Below, one piece after another: positions 6,330-13,758 of a DNA stretch of 33,302 nucleotides (the stretch's first letter is position 1; each line of letters begins with the position of its first letter). This DNA is from an uncultured Clostridia bacterium (GTDB lineage: Bacteria; Bacillota; Clostridia; Oscillospirales; Oscillospiraceae). The notes under the pieces were generated by a model. The model ran no database searches, was not told where the DNA came from, and saw nothing but the letters and a program-made list of their open reading frames with translations. A program made the position numbers and the translations under genes. The stretch covers positions 1 through 33,302 of the forward strand of contig CAMHMZ010000030.1 of the NCBI GenBank assembly GCA_946186375.1, given 5' to 3'.

Positions 6330-8075
6330 TCACCAGTCGGAGTCCCAGTCGGTGTCGCTGCTGTCCCAGGAATCGTAATCCGAGGAGCTCCACGAGTCCG
6401 AGGAGTCCCAGGAGCTCGACGAGGAGTCGGACGAGCTGCGGCTGTCGTACCAGCTTTCATAGCTCTCGCTGCCCCAGTCGGAGTCCCAGTCGTCGTCCAG
6501 ATAATAGTCGGTGTAGGAGCTGTCGAAGATGTCGGCGTCGGTCTCGATGGACGAGCCCTCGTAGATCCAGTCGTCGCCCGACTCGCGATACCAGCTGTAG
6601 CTGTTGTTGTAGTAGACGTCGCCGTCCTTCATCCGGTAGTAGCCCTTCGGATAGGACGAGGCCAGCTGGCTGGCGGCGAAGCTCTCATAATCGCTGCCGC
6701 CCATGGCGCTGTCCCAGGCGGAGCCGAGGAAGAAGGCCGGGGCGTCCTCCGGCGTCATCGGCCGGCCGTCGGGCAGGCGAATGAAATCCTCCTCATCATA
6801 CCACCTGGCGCTGTCGTCCTCCCCGCCCAGCGGGCAGAAGTGCCAGTCGCCCCAGTACGTATCCCCGCTCCGGTACAGGAGTCTGTCGTCCTCGAGCTGA
6901 TAATAGCCCGGCGTGAAGCTGCCGTAGCACGCGTCATGATAGCGCTGATAGGCCTTTCCGGTCTTGGACGTGAAGAAGTCGCTGCCGCCGAAGGAGCTCT
7001 GCCAGTCTTCGCCCAGAAACTGACGGCGCAGATGATTGTTGGGCAGCAGCTTCCCGTTTGTCCCCGTGAGCTGACGCTCCGGGTACAGCGTCCAGTCGGC
7101 GTCCCCGCTCTGCTCCGTCACGTACCAGATCCCCGACCTGTTATAGTCGATGCTGTAGGTCTCGTCGTTGAAGTACTGCAGATCGTCGTTGTGATAATAG
7201 AGTCTGCCGTCGCCGATCTGATAATAGCCCGTGTCGAAGGAGACGGTATCAGCCTGCTCCCGGTCGGCTGCCACAAGGGCGCCGACGACCAGGCCCCAGG
7301 CCAGCAGGATGCCGATCAGAAGCGGGATGTTGCTGAAGAGCCTGCTCCACTTCGGCCCCTGGTTTTTGATCTGGCGCTCGCGCGGCGTCAGAGAGCTGTC
7401 GGTCGGGATGCCGTAGCGCAGCACATGGAAGGCGTAGCGCAGGCTCTCCGACATGCGGATGGGCGTATTCAGCAGGGGCTCCTCGATGCGCCTGCGATCC
7501 TCCGGCCAGTCGCGCTCTTTGCGGTGGATCAGCTTGTTGATCCCCGCGCCGGCCAGCGGCAGAAGCAGCAGGGCAGGCACGATCATGAGCGGGAAAAACA
7601 CCGCGACCATCAGAAGGACATACAGCGCCGTCCCCTTCTCCGGCGCTCTCGGGTCCCGGATCTTTGCCTTGCCGGCGCTGATGCGGCCGCCGTCGGGGTC
7701 GATGCCGCGCTGCCGGCATTCGTCCACGAGCTTCTGGTGCAGCTCCCTGACGGCGCGGCTCTCGTTCGGACCGCGATAGCGGATCGCGCGCGTGCCGTCG
7801 GCCTTGTTCTTGTATACGACGAAGTCCCCGCCGTCGCGGTAGATGCCGAAGGCCTTGGGCGCTGTGTAGTCCTCGTCGATGAAAAAGCGCATGCGCTTGA
7901 GGGGCATGCCCCGCTCGGCGCAGTACTGCTTCAGCTCTTCGATGGTCTTCGGGTTATAGATGCTGCGCGAGCCCGCCTGGACAAAGGCGGGGTTCGGCGC
8001 GCCGCAGCCGGGGCAGGTCTTCTGATCGGAGCGCAGCGCGCTCCCGCAGTAAGGGCAGCTTCCGGTCGATGCCAT
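6330..8075 (-). CDS. Zinc-ribbon membrane protein with GYY repeats and Asp/Ser/Trp tail (unknown function)
   Basis: A 581-residue protein I do not recognise as a named family. Seen in order: a CxxC-x10-CxxC zinc ribbon (CPYC...CPGC, residues 7-24); a basic/aromatic domain at about 38-125 shared with the next gene upstream; a hydrophobic segment at 148-175; a second at 250-270; then about 310 residues probably outside the membrane. That part has repeats starting near residues 283, 390 and 478, each opening GYY(Q/R)-x-x-DG-x-x-(Y/L)Y, and the first two closing with FLG-x-x-W-x-S-x-x-GGSD. The last 55 residues are almost only Asp, Ser, Trp and Tyr. With two membrane passes, both ends would lie on the same side unless one segment is not transmembrane, so topology is unclear. 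It may sense or bind something at the envelope. No enzymatic motif seen. Confidence 0.7.
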   Translation of the reverse strand: MASTGSCPYCGSALRSDQKTCPGCGAPNPAFVQAGSRSIYNPKTIEELKQYCAERGMPLKRMRFFIDEDYTAPKAFGIYRDGGDFVVYKNKADGTRAIRYRGPNESRAVRELHQKLVDECRQRGIDPDGGRISAGKAKIRDPRAPEKGTALYVLLMVAVFFPLMIVPALLLLPLAGAGINKLIHRKERDWPEDRRRIEEPLLNTPIRMSESLRYAFHVLRYGIPTDSSLTPRERQIKNQGPKWSRLFSNIPLLIGILLAWGLVVGALVAADREQADTVSFDTGYYQIGDGRLYYHNDDLQYFNDETYSIDYNRSGIWYVTEQSGDADWTLYPERQLTGTNGKLLPNNHLRRQFLGEDWQSSFGGSDFFTSKTGKAYQRYHDACYGSFTPGYYQLEDDRLLYRSGDTYWGDWHFCPLGGEDDSARWYDEEDFIRLPDGRPMTPEDAPAFFLGSAWDSAMGGSDYESFAASQLASSYPKGYYRMKDGDVYYNNSYSWYRESGDDWIYEGSSIETDADIFDSSYTDYYLDDDWDSDWGSESYESWYDSRSSSDSSSSSWDSSDSWSSSDYDSWDSSDTDWDSDW

Positions 8076-8099
8076 GTCGTCACCTTCTCTTCTGTTCTG

Positions 8100-8474
8100 T
8101 CACAAATCGCGCTCGCGGCAGAGATACTCGAGCCGCAAAAGGAGCTCGCGCACCGCGAAGCGCTCGTCCGGGCCGCGATAGCGGATCGCGCGCGAGCCGT
8201 CGGCCTTGTTTTTGTATACGACGAAGTCCGTCCCGTCGCGGTAGATGCCGTAGGCGCGGGGCTCCGGGTAGTTTTCGCCGATGAAAAAGCGCAGCTGCGA
8301 GAGCGGCAGATCGCGGGCCGCGCAGTATTCGCGCAGCTCCTCGATCGTCTTCGGCTCGGGCGGAGCCGAGCGCGGGAGGGTATAAAAATCGTTCGGCGCG
8401 CCGCAGCGGGGACATCTGCTCTCATCCGTGCGCACGCTGCCGCCGCAATAGGGGCACTCGATCGTTCGGGCCAT
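8100..8474 (-). CDS. Short zinc-ribbon protein, paralogue of the downstream N-terminus
   Basis: A 124-residue soluble protein with a zinc ribbon (CPYC at 7-10 and CPRC at 21-24) and a conserved domain containing PKTIEELREYCAARDLPL, LRFFIGENY, GIYRDGTDFVVYKNKADG and RAIRYRGPDE. The same blocks, nearly residue for residue, form residues 7-123 of the 581-residue protein encoded 24 bp downstream, so one arose from the other by duplication. I start at the ATG at 8474, which has AAAGGAG before it; an ATG 26 codons upstream would run back through the promoter -10. Function unknown; the ribbon could bind zinc and mediate protein or nucleic-acid contact. Confidence 0.8.
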   Translation of the reverse strand: MARTIECPYCGGSVRTDESRCPRCGAPNDFYTLPRSAPPEPKTIEELREYCAARDLPLSQLRFFIGENYPEPRAYGIYRDGTDFVVYKNKADGSRAIRYRGPDERFAVRELLLRLEYLCRERDL

Positions 8475-8523
8475 GGCCGGCTCCTTTCTCCGCACCTTGC
8501 GGGATAAAACCTTCTGATAATTC

Positions 8524-8552
8524 ATGATAGCAAGCACCCCCTTTTTTGTCAA
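8524..8552 (-). promoter_or_regulatory. Promoter of zinc-ribbon-glutaredoxin-rnz unit
   Basis: On the minus strand, TTGACA (8547-8552), a 17-bp spacer and TATCAT (8524-8529), 50 bp before the 8474 start. Divergent from the pur promoter. Confidence 0.8.
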
Positions 8553-8639
8553 CGGCGGAACCGGCGCGGAAAGCCGCGGCTTCGACTATTCTACCACAAA
8601 CCTGCCCCTTCTCCTTCAAAACTTTGGAATACTCGAGCA

Positions 8640-8669
8640 TTGACGGCGCGCTTTTTGGCATGTTACAAT
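8640..8669 (+). promoter_or_regulatory. Promoter of the purine operon
   Basis: TTGACG (8640-8645), an 18-bp spacer and TACAAT (8664-8669). Transcription would begin near 8676, just ahead of the riboswitch P1 stem. Confidence 0.85.
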
Positions 8670-8684
8670 GTTGTTGTTTCGAAT

Positions 8685-8791
8685 GGCTCCCCGCGACTGA
8701 CGGATTTTCGTGGAGCACCACGGAGGAACGGGGAGGCAGCTTTTGCCGACCGTCTGGGCGCACAAACCCTTGGAGGTTGGTGCGCCCTTTT
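8685..8791 (+). ncRNA. ZTP (pfl motif) riboswitch with expression-platform terminator
   Basis: Leader RNA between the pur promoter and purE. P1 is CTCCCCG (8687-8693) paired with CGGGGAG (8729-8735); inside it lie the conserved GACTGACGG-type segment (8695-8703) and a hairpin CGTGG/CCACG (8709-8713, 8718-8722). After a linker comes the signature CGTCTGGGC (8751-8759), which matches the pfl-motif 3' consensus. Its last bases are the 5' end of a terminator: GGGCGCAC (8756-8763) pairs with GTGCGCCC (8780-8787), extended by AACC/GGTT, then TTTT. In the established mechanism, ZTP or ZMP (AICAR ribotide) accumulates when 10-formyl-tetrahydrofolate is short, stabilises the aptamer and prevents termination. 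The operon's formyl-transfer genes fit this exactly. Confidence 0.92.
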
Positions 8792-8843
8792 ACATTTTTC
8801 CACGGTCGTTCACAGATTTGAAGTATCCAGGGAGGAAGAACGC

Positions 8844-9332
8844 ATGAAAAAAGTCGGGATCGTGATGGGCAGCGACAGCGATCTGCCCGTGATCCAGAAG
8901 GCCGTCAAGGTTCTGCGCGAGCTGGACGTCCCCTTTGAAACGCATGTCTATTCGGCGCACCGCACGCCGCGCGAGGCCCACGCCTTTGCCGCCGGGGCGC
9001 GGGAAAACGGCTTCGGCGCGCTGATCGCCGCGGCCGGCATGGCCGCGCACCTGGCCGGGGCGCTCGCCGCCGTCACCACGCTGCCCGTCATCGGCCTGCC
9101 CTGCACCGGGCCCGCGCTCGAGGGGCTGGACGCGCTGTTGAGCACCGTGCAGATGCCCTCCGGTATCCCCGTGGCCACCGTCGGCATCAATAACGGCGCC
9201 AACGCCGCTCTCCTGGCCGCGGAGATCCTCTCCGTGGAGGACGCGGCCCTGGCCGAACGCCTCGCCGCGCGCCGCGCCGCCGCCGCCGCCGCCGTCCTCG
9301 CCAAGGACGCCTCCATCGCCGAGCGCCTCTGA
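8844..9332 (+). CDS. purE: PurE, 5-(carboxyamino)imidazole ribonucleotide mutase / AIR carboxylase
   Basis: A 162-residue class-I-like PurE. Motifs seen: [10 protein letters not shown] (10-18 region), YSAHRTPRE (36-44) with the catalytic His, [15 protein letters not shown] (62-76), and [13 protein letters not shown] followed by [10 protein letters not shown]. Class I enzymes convert N5-CAIR to CAIR and normally follow PurK; SAHRTP argues against class II (which has SAHK). No purK is in the operon or window, so N5-CAIR may be supplied elsewhere, or the enzyme may work with AIR and CO2. The C-terminus (after about 138) is an Ala-rich helix. The ATG at 8844 has GGGAGGAAGAA before it. First gene of the pur operon, under the ZTP riboswitch. 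Confidence 0.93.
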   Translation: MKKVGIVMGSDSDLPVIQKAVKVLRELDVPFETHVYSAHRTPREAHAFAAGARENGFGALIAAAGMAAHLAGALAAVTTLPVIGLPCTGPALEGLDALLSTVQMPSGIPVATVGINNGANAALLAAEILSVEDAALAERLAARRAAAAAAVLAKDASIAERL

Positions 9333-9386
9333 GAGGCGCCGCTCACCCTGTTTTCCAGATACTTACTATAAAAGGAGAAGACTGAC

Positions 9387-10073
9387 ATGGAAAAGAAACT
9401 CGTTTACACCGGCAAGACCAAAAACGTGTATGCCCTCGACAACGGCCATTATCTGCTCAAGTTCAAGGACGACTGCACCGGCAAGGACGGCGTCTTTGAC
9501 CCGGGCGAGAACTCCGTCGGCCTGACCATCGACGGCGTGGGTGACGTCAATCTGCGCATGTCGGTCTATTTCTTCGAAAAGATCAATGCCGCCGGGATCC
9601 GCACCCACTATGTCTCGGCCGATCTCGCGGAGACCACGATGGAGGTCCTCCCGGCCAAGGTCTTCGGCAAGGGACTCGAGGTCATCTGCCGCCACAAGGC
9701 CGTCGGCTCCTTCCTGCGCCGCTACAGCGACTATATCGAAGAGGGCGCCGATCTGCCCGCCTATGTGGAGATGACCTTCAAAAACGACGAGAAGGGCGAC
9801 CCCCTCGTGACGAAGGACGGTCTGATCGTGCTGGGCGTCATGTCCGCCGAGCAGTACGACGCCATCAAGGACATGACCCAGAAGATCACCCAGATCGTCG
9901 CCGACGAGATGAAGGCGCGCGGCCTCGTCCTCTATGACATCAAGTTCGAGTACGGCTACGACGCCGACGGGCAGGTCATGCTCATCGACGAGATCGCCTC
10001 CGGCAACATGCGCGTGTACAAGGACGGCAAGTACATCGATCCGATGACGCTCTCCGCGCTCTTCTTTGCCTGA
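9387..10073 (+). CDS. purC: SAICAR synthetase
   Basis: A 228-residue phosphoribosylaminoimidazole-succinocarboxamide synthase, joining CAIR and aspartate with ATP. Visible: [20 protein letters not shown] (N-terminal beta-rich ATP site), [17 protein letters not shown] (substrate region; the common family form reads LEVVVRN-A-GS), [14 protein letters not shown] and [20 protein letters not shown] near the end. It is a divergent subtype compared with E. coli/Bacillus PurC, but the core motifs hold. AAAAGGAG precedes the start, and purF begins in its stop codon (TGATG). Confidence 0.92.
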   Translation: MEKKLVYTGKTKNVYALDNGHYLLKFKDDCTGKDGVFDPGENSVGLTIDGVGDVNLRMSVYFFEKINAAGIRTHYVSADLAETTMEVLPAKVFGKGLEVICRHKAVGSFLRRYSDYIEEGADLPAYVEMTFKNDEKGDPLVTKDGLIVLGVMSAEQYDAIKDMTQKITQIVADEMKARGLVLYDIKFEYGYDADGQVMLIDEIASGNMRVYKDGKYIDPMTLSALFFA

Positions 10074-11497
10074 TGGGCGGTTTCTTCGGCGCGGTCTCGC
10101 ACCGCGATATCGTCCTCGACGTCTTCTTCGGCACGGACTACCACAGCCATCTCGGCACGCGCAACGCCGGTATGGCGGTCTGGAATCCGGAAAGCGGCTG
10201 CCGCAGGCAGATCCACTCCATCGCCAACACCCCCTTCCGCACGAAATTTGAAAAGGATCTGGACGACTTCTCCGGCTGCGTCGGCATCGGCTGCATCAGC
10301 GATTCCGACCCCCAGCCGCTGCTGGTGCGCTCGCATCTGGGGCTCTACGCCATCACGACCGTCGGCCAGATCAACAACGCCGAGGCCCTGGTAGACACTT
10401 ATTTTGCCGACCATGGCCACCAGTTCATGGCCATGGGCTCCGGGCGGGTCAATTCCACGGAGCTCGTCGCCGCGCTCATCAACGAGCGCGAGAGCCTGGC
10501 CGCGGGCATCCGCCACGCCCAGCGCGTGATCGACGGCTCGATGACCATCCTGCTCATGACCGCCGACGGCGCGATCATCGCCGCGCGCGACCGCTTCGGC
10601 CGCCTGCCGGTGCACATCGGTCAGGACAAGGACGGCTTCTGCGTGGCCTTCGAGTCCTTCGCCTACCACAAGCTCGGCTACCAGAACGCCCACGAGCTCG
10701 GCCCGGCCGAGATCGTGCGCCTCACGGCCGACGGCTTCGAGACGATCTCTCCCCCCGGCGACAAGCTGAAGATCTGCGCCTTCCTCTGGAGCTATTACGG
10801 CTACCCCAACTCCAACTACGAGGGCGTCAACGTGGAGATCATGCGCTGCCGCAACGGCGAGATCATGGCCCGCGAGGAGGCCGCGCACGGCGGCATCCCC
10901 GACGTGGATCTCGTGGCGGGCGTGCCGGACTCGGGCGTGCCCCACGCCATCGGCTACGCCAACCGCAGCGGCAAGCCCTTCGCCCGCCCCTTCGTCAAAT
11001 ACACGCCCACCTGGCCGCGCTCCTTCATGCCCTCCAACCAGGCCATGCGCGATCAGGTGGCCAAGATGAAGCAGATCCCGGTGCCCGAGCTCATCGAGGG
11101 CAAGAAGCTCCTCTTCGTGGACGACTCCATCGTCCGCGGCACGCAGCTGCAGGGCACGGTGGACTTCCTCTACGAGTCCGGCGCGGCCGAGGTGCACATG
11201 CGCTCGGCCTGCCCGCCGATCATGTACGCCTGCAAATACCTCAACTTCTCCCGCAGCAACTCCGACATGGATCTGCTCGCGCGCCGCACCATCCAGGAGC
11301 TGGAGGGCGACGAGGGGCAAAAGCATCTGGCGGAATACGCCGACGAGCACAGCGAGCGCGGGCAGTGCCTGCGCCGCGCGATCTGCGAAAAGCTCGGCTT
11401 CGATTCGCTGGGCTATCAGTCGCTCGACGGGCTGCTGGAGGCCATCGGCATCGACCCCGAAAAGGTCTGCACCTACTGCTGGAACGGAAAGGAATAA
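10073..11497 (+). CDS. purF: Amidophosphoribosyltransferase-like PurF lacking the N-terminal catalytic Cys
   Basis: A 474-residue PurF homologue for the first committed purine step (PRPP to phosphoribosylamine). The phosphoribosyltransferase half is intact: PRPP loop LLFVDDSIVRGT (about 346-357) and RSFMPSNQAMRD (316-327). Four Cys at 235, 387, 466 and 469 align with the [4Fe-4S] ligands of Bacillus-type PurF. The Ntn glutaminase half is altered: it starts MGGFFGAVS, where family members have (M)CG-(I/V)-(V/F)-G, so the nucleophile Cys is Gly. The usual LQHRGQ is replaced by YHSHLGTRNAG, and the HNG segment by TVG. Glutamine hydrolysis is therefore not expected; ammonia may be used directly. 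Start ATG overlaps the purC stop by 1 bp and no in-frame upstream start restores a Cys. Confidence 0.88.
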   Translation: MGGFFGAVSHRDIVLDVFFGTDYHSHLGTRNAGMAVWNPESGCRRQIHSIANTPFRTKFEKDLDDFSGCVGIGCISDSDPQPLLVRSHLGLYAITTVGQINNAEALVDTYFADHGHQFMAMGSGRVNSTELVAALINERESLAAGIRHAQRVIDGSMTILLMTADGAIIAARDRFGRLPVHIGQDKDGFCVAFESFAYHKLGYQNAHELGPAEIVRLTADGFETISPPGDKLKICAFLWSYYGYPNSNYEGVNVEIMRCRNGEIMAREEAAHGGIPDVDLVAGVPDSGVPHAIGYANRSGKPFARPFVKYTPTWPRSFMPSNQAMRDQVAKMKQIPVPELIEGKKLLFVDDSIVRGTQLQGTVDFLYESGAAEVHMRSACPPIMYACKYLNFSRSNSDMDLLARRTIQELEGDEGQKHLAEYADEHSERGQCLRRAICEKLGFDSLGYQSLDGLLEAIGIDPEKVCTYCWNGKE

Positions 11498-11506
11498 GAC
11501 GCCATC

Positions 11507-12544
11507 ATGGAAAATTCTCATTCCGCATCATACGCCGCGGCCGGCGTGAACATCGAGGCAGGCTACGAGGGCGTGCGCCTCATGAAAAAGCATGTCGCGC
11601 GCACCGTGATCCCCGGCGTCGTGTCCGGGCTGGGCGGCTTCGGCGGCCTGTTCGCCCCGGATCTTCAGGGGATGAAGGAGCCGGTGCTCGTCTCCGGAAC
11701 AGACGGCGTGGGCACCAAGCAGCGCATTGCGCAGCTCATGGGCAGGCACGACACCGTCGGCATCGACTGCGTGGCCATGTGCGTCAACGACATCGTCTGC
11801 TGCGGCGCCAAGCCCCTCTTCTTCCTCGACTACATCGCCATCGGCAAAAACGAGCCCGAGAAGGTCGCCTCGCTCGTCGCGGGCGTGGCGGAGGGCTGCG
11901 TGCAGGCCGGCTGCGCGCTCATCGGCGGCGAGACCGCCGAGCACCCCGGCACCATGCAGCCGGACGACTACGATCTGGCGGGCTTTTCCGTCGGGATCGT
12001 TGACAAGGACAAGATCCTCGACAGCGCCTCGGTGCGCGCAGGCGACGTGATCCTGGCCCTGCCCTCCTCGGGCCTGCACTCCAACGGCTTTTCCCTTGTG
12101 CGCAAGGTCTTTAACGTGGAGCAGGCCGATCTCGGCGAAGTTCTCCCCGAGCTGGGCCAGCCCCTGGGCGAGGCGCTGCTGACGCCGACCAGAATTTATG
12201 TCAAGCCCCTCCTCGCCGCGCTGGAAGCCGCAGAAGTCCACGGCGTGAGCCATATCACGGGCGGCGGCTTCTATGAGAATATCCCCCGCTCCATCCCGGA
12301 CGGTCTCTGCGCCCGCATCGAAAAGGCGGCCGTGCGCGTACCGCCCATCTTCCCGCTGCTCGCGCAGCGCGGGGGCATTCCGGAGCGCGATATGTTCAAC
12401 ACCTTCAACATGGGCGTCGGCATGAGCCTCACTGTCTCGCGCGAGAGCGCCGACAGGGCGCTCTCCGCGCTGCGGGAAAACGGCGTGGACGCCTATGTCG
12501 TCGGCGAGATCGTCCCCGGAGAGGAGAAGATCGCGCTATGCTGA
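11507..12544 (+). CDS. purM: Phosphoribosylformylglycinamidine cyclo-ligase (AIR synthetase)
   Basis: A 345-residue PurM closing the imidazole ring of FGAM with ATP to give AIR. Family features: SYAAAGVNIEAGYEGVRLMK near the N-terminus, SGLGGFGGLF, the ATP-binding VSGTDGVGTK, GIDCVAMCVNDIVCCGA, LIGGETAEHPG, ALPSSGLHSNGFSLVR, HITGGGFYENIPR and FNTFNMGVGM. Full length. It begins 9 bp after purF; the FNT gene start lies inside its last codons. Confidence 0.96.
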   Translation: MENSHSASYAAAGVNIEAGYEGVRLMKKHVARTVIPGVVSGLGGFGGLFAPDLQGMKEPVLVSGTDGVGTKQRIAQLMGRHDTVGIDCVAMCVNDIVCCGAKPLFFLDYIAIGKNEPEKVASLVAGVAEGCVQAGCALIGGETAEHPGTMQPDDYDLAGFSVGIVDKDKILDSASVRAGDVILALPSSGLHSNGFSLVRKVFNVEQADLGEVLPELGQPLGEALLTPTRIYVKPLLAALEAAEVHGVSHITGGGFYENIPRSIPDGLCARIEKAAVRVPPIFPLLAQRGGIPERDMFNTFNMGVGMSLTVSRESADRALSALRENGVDAYVVGEIVPGEEKIALC

Positions 12545-13149
12545 GGGCGAGCCTTCCCGACGGCGTGCTGGCCGGGGTGATGGTATCCATCGGCGGCGCG
12601 GCGCTCTTGTCCTGCGACAACCGTTATTTCGGAGCGCTGCTCTTCTGCATCGCGCTGCTGTCCATCTGTTATTTTGGCTTTAACCTCTACACCGGCAAGG
12701 TGGGCTTTCTGCTCGCCGACCACAGCCGCGGCGCGCTTTCCGGCGCCTTCTGGGGGCTTCTGGGCAACGCGCTCGGGACGCTCCTGTGCGGGCTGCTGAT
12801 CGCTTACGCGCTGCCGCAGCTGCGCGAGACGGCGCTCGCCGCCTGCGAAAGGCGCCTCACGCAGCTGCCGCTGCAGACCCTGCTGCGCGGCTTTTTCTGC
12901 GGGGTGCTCATGTATGCTGCCGTGTGGATCTACCGGGAGAAAAAGACCCCGCTGGGCATCCTCTTCTGCATCCCGGTCTTCATCCTCGCGGGCTTTGAGC
13001 ACTCCATCGCCGATATGTTCTATTTTGCCCTGGCCGGCCTCTGGCGGCTGCAAAGCCTCTGGTTTTTGCTGCTGGTCGTGCTGGGCAACAGCCTGGGAGG
13101 GCTTTTCATCCCCTTCCTGCAGCGCTTGAAAGGAGGCGCCCATGGATAA
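12538..13149 (+). CDS. Formate/nitrite transporter (FNT) family channel
   Basis: A 203-residue membrane protein with about six hydrophobic segments and the FNT signature GFEHSIADMFY (residues 152-162; His155 corresponds to the central pore His of FocA). An NLYTGKVG segment near residue 49 resembles the omega-loop ELFTG motif, and LGNSLGGLF near 182 matches the family's GNIIGG. It is shorter than FocA/NirC (about 260-285), mainly from a short N-terminus and loops. FNT proteins pass small anions such as formate, nitrite or hydrosulfide. It overlaps purM by 7 bp and purN by 8 bp, so it is translated with them. I infer formate movement linked to one-carbon supply for PurN and the AICAR transformylase; the transported ion is not proven. 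Confidence 0.82.
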   Translation: MLRASLPDGVLAGVMVSIGGAALLSCDNRYFGALLFCIALLSICYFGFNLYTGKVGFLLADHSRGALSGAFWGLLGNALGTLLCGLLIAYALPQLRETALAACERRLTQLPLQTLLRGFFCGVLMYAAVWIYREKKTPLGILFCIPVFILAGFEHSIADMFYFALAGLWRLQSLWFLLLVVLGNSLGGLFIPFLQRLKGGAHG

Positions 13150-13756
13150 GACCCGGATCGCCGTGCTGGTCTCCGGCGGCGGCACGAACCTCCAGGCCCT
13201 CATCGACGCGCAGGAAAGCGGCCTGCTGCACAGCGGGCGCATCGCCCTCGTCGTCTCCGACCACGAGGGGGCCTACGCCCTCACGCGAGCGAAGGAAAAC
13301 GGGATCGAGGCGCTGACGCTGACGAAGGCCGCCTGCGGCTCGCAGGAGGGCTTTGAGTGCGCGCTCCTCGCCGCGCTCGCCGAGCGCGGGATCGAGCTCA
13401 TCATCCTCGCCGGCTTTCTGAGCATCCTGAGCGCCGACTTTACCCGCCGCTACGAAAAGCGCATCCTGAATGTCCACCCCTCGCTGATCCCCTCCTTCTG
13501 CGGAAAGGGCTTTTACGGGCTGAAGGTGCACGAGGCCGCGCTGAAATACGGCGTGAAGGTCACGGGCGCAACGGTCCACTTTGTCAATGAGATCCCCGAC
13601 GGCGGGCAGATCCTGCTGCAGAAGGCCGTCTCCATCCTCCCCGGCGACACGCCGGAGACACTGCAGCGGCGCGTGATGGAGCAGGCAGAATGGCAGCTCC
13701 TGCCGGAGGCGGCGGAGCTGGTGTCCGCCGAAATACAGAAAAACAAGGAGTGCTGA
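13142..13756 (+). CDS. purN: Phosphoribosylglycinamide formyltransferase (PurN)
   Basis: A 204-residue GAR transformylase using 10-formyl-tetrahydrofolate. Seen: VLVSGGGTNLQAL (phosphate loop), LAGFLSIL, the catalytic pair in ILNVHPSLIPSF (Asn110, His112), KVTGATVHFVNE and PDGGQILLQ with the catalytic Asp153. These match N106/H108/D144 of the E. coli enzyme. The start lies within the end of the FNT gene. An AAGGAG at its 3' end serves the next gene. Confidence 0.96.
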   Translation: MDKTRIAVLVSGGGTNLQALIDAQESGLLHSGRIALVVSDHEGAYALTRAKENGIEALTLTKAACGSQEGFECALLAALAERGIELIILAGFLSILSADFTRRYEKRILNVHPSLIPSFCGKGFYGLKVHEAALKYGVKVTGATVHFVNEIPDGGQILLQKAVSILPGDTPETLQRRVMEQAEWQLLPEAAELVSAEIQKNKEC

Positions 13757-13758
13757 AG

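Noticed and set aside
10061..10075. A possible upstream extension of purF that would restore an N-terminal Cys (in-frame TGC two codons before the ATG)
   Set aside because: No start codon precedes it in frame, it falls inside the end of purC, and the Cys would be two residues off the family position, since the family Cys aligns with Gly2 of the MGGFFG start.
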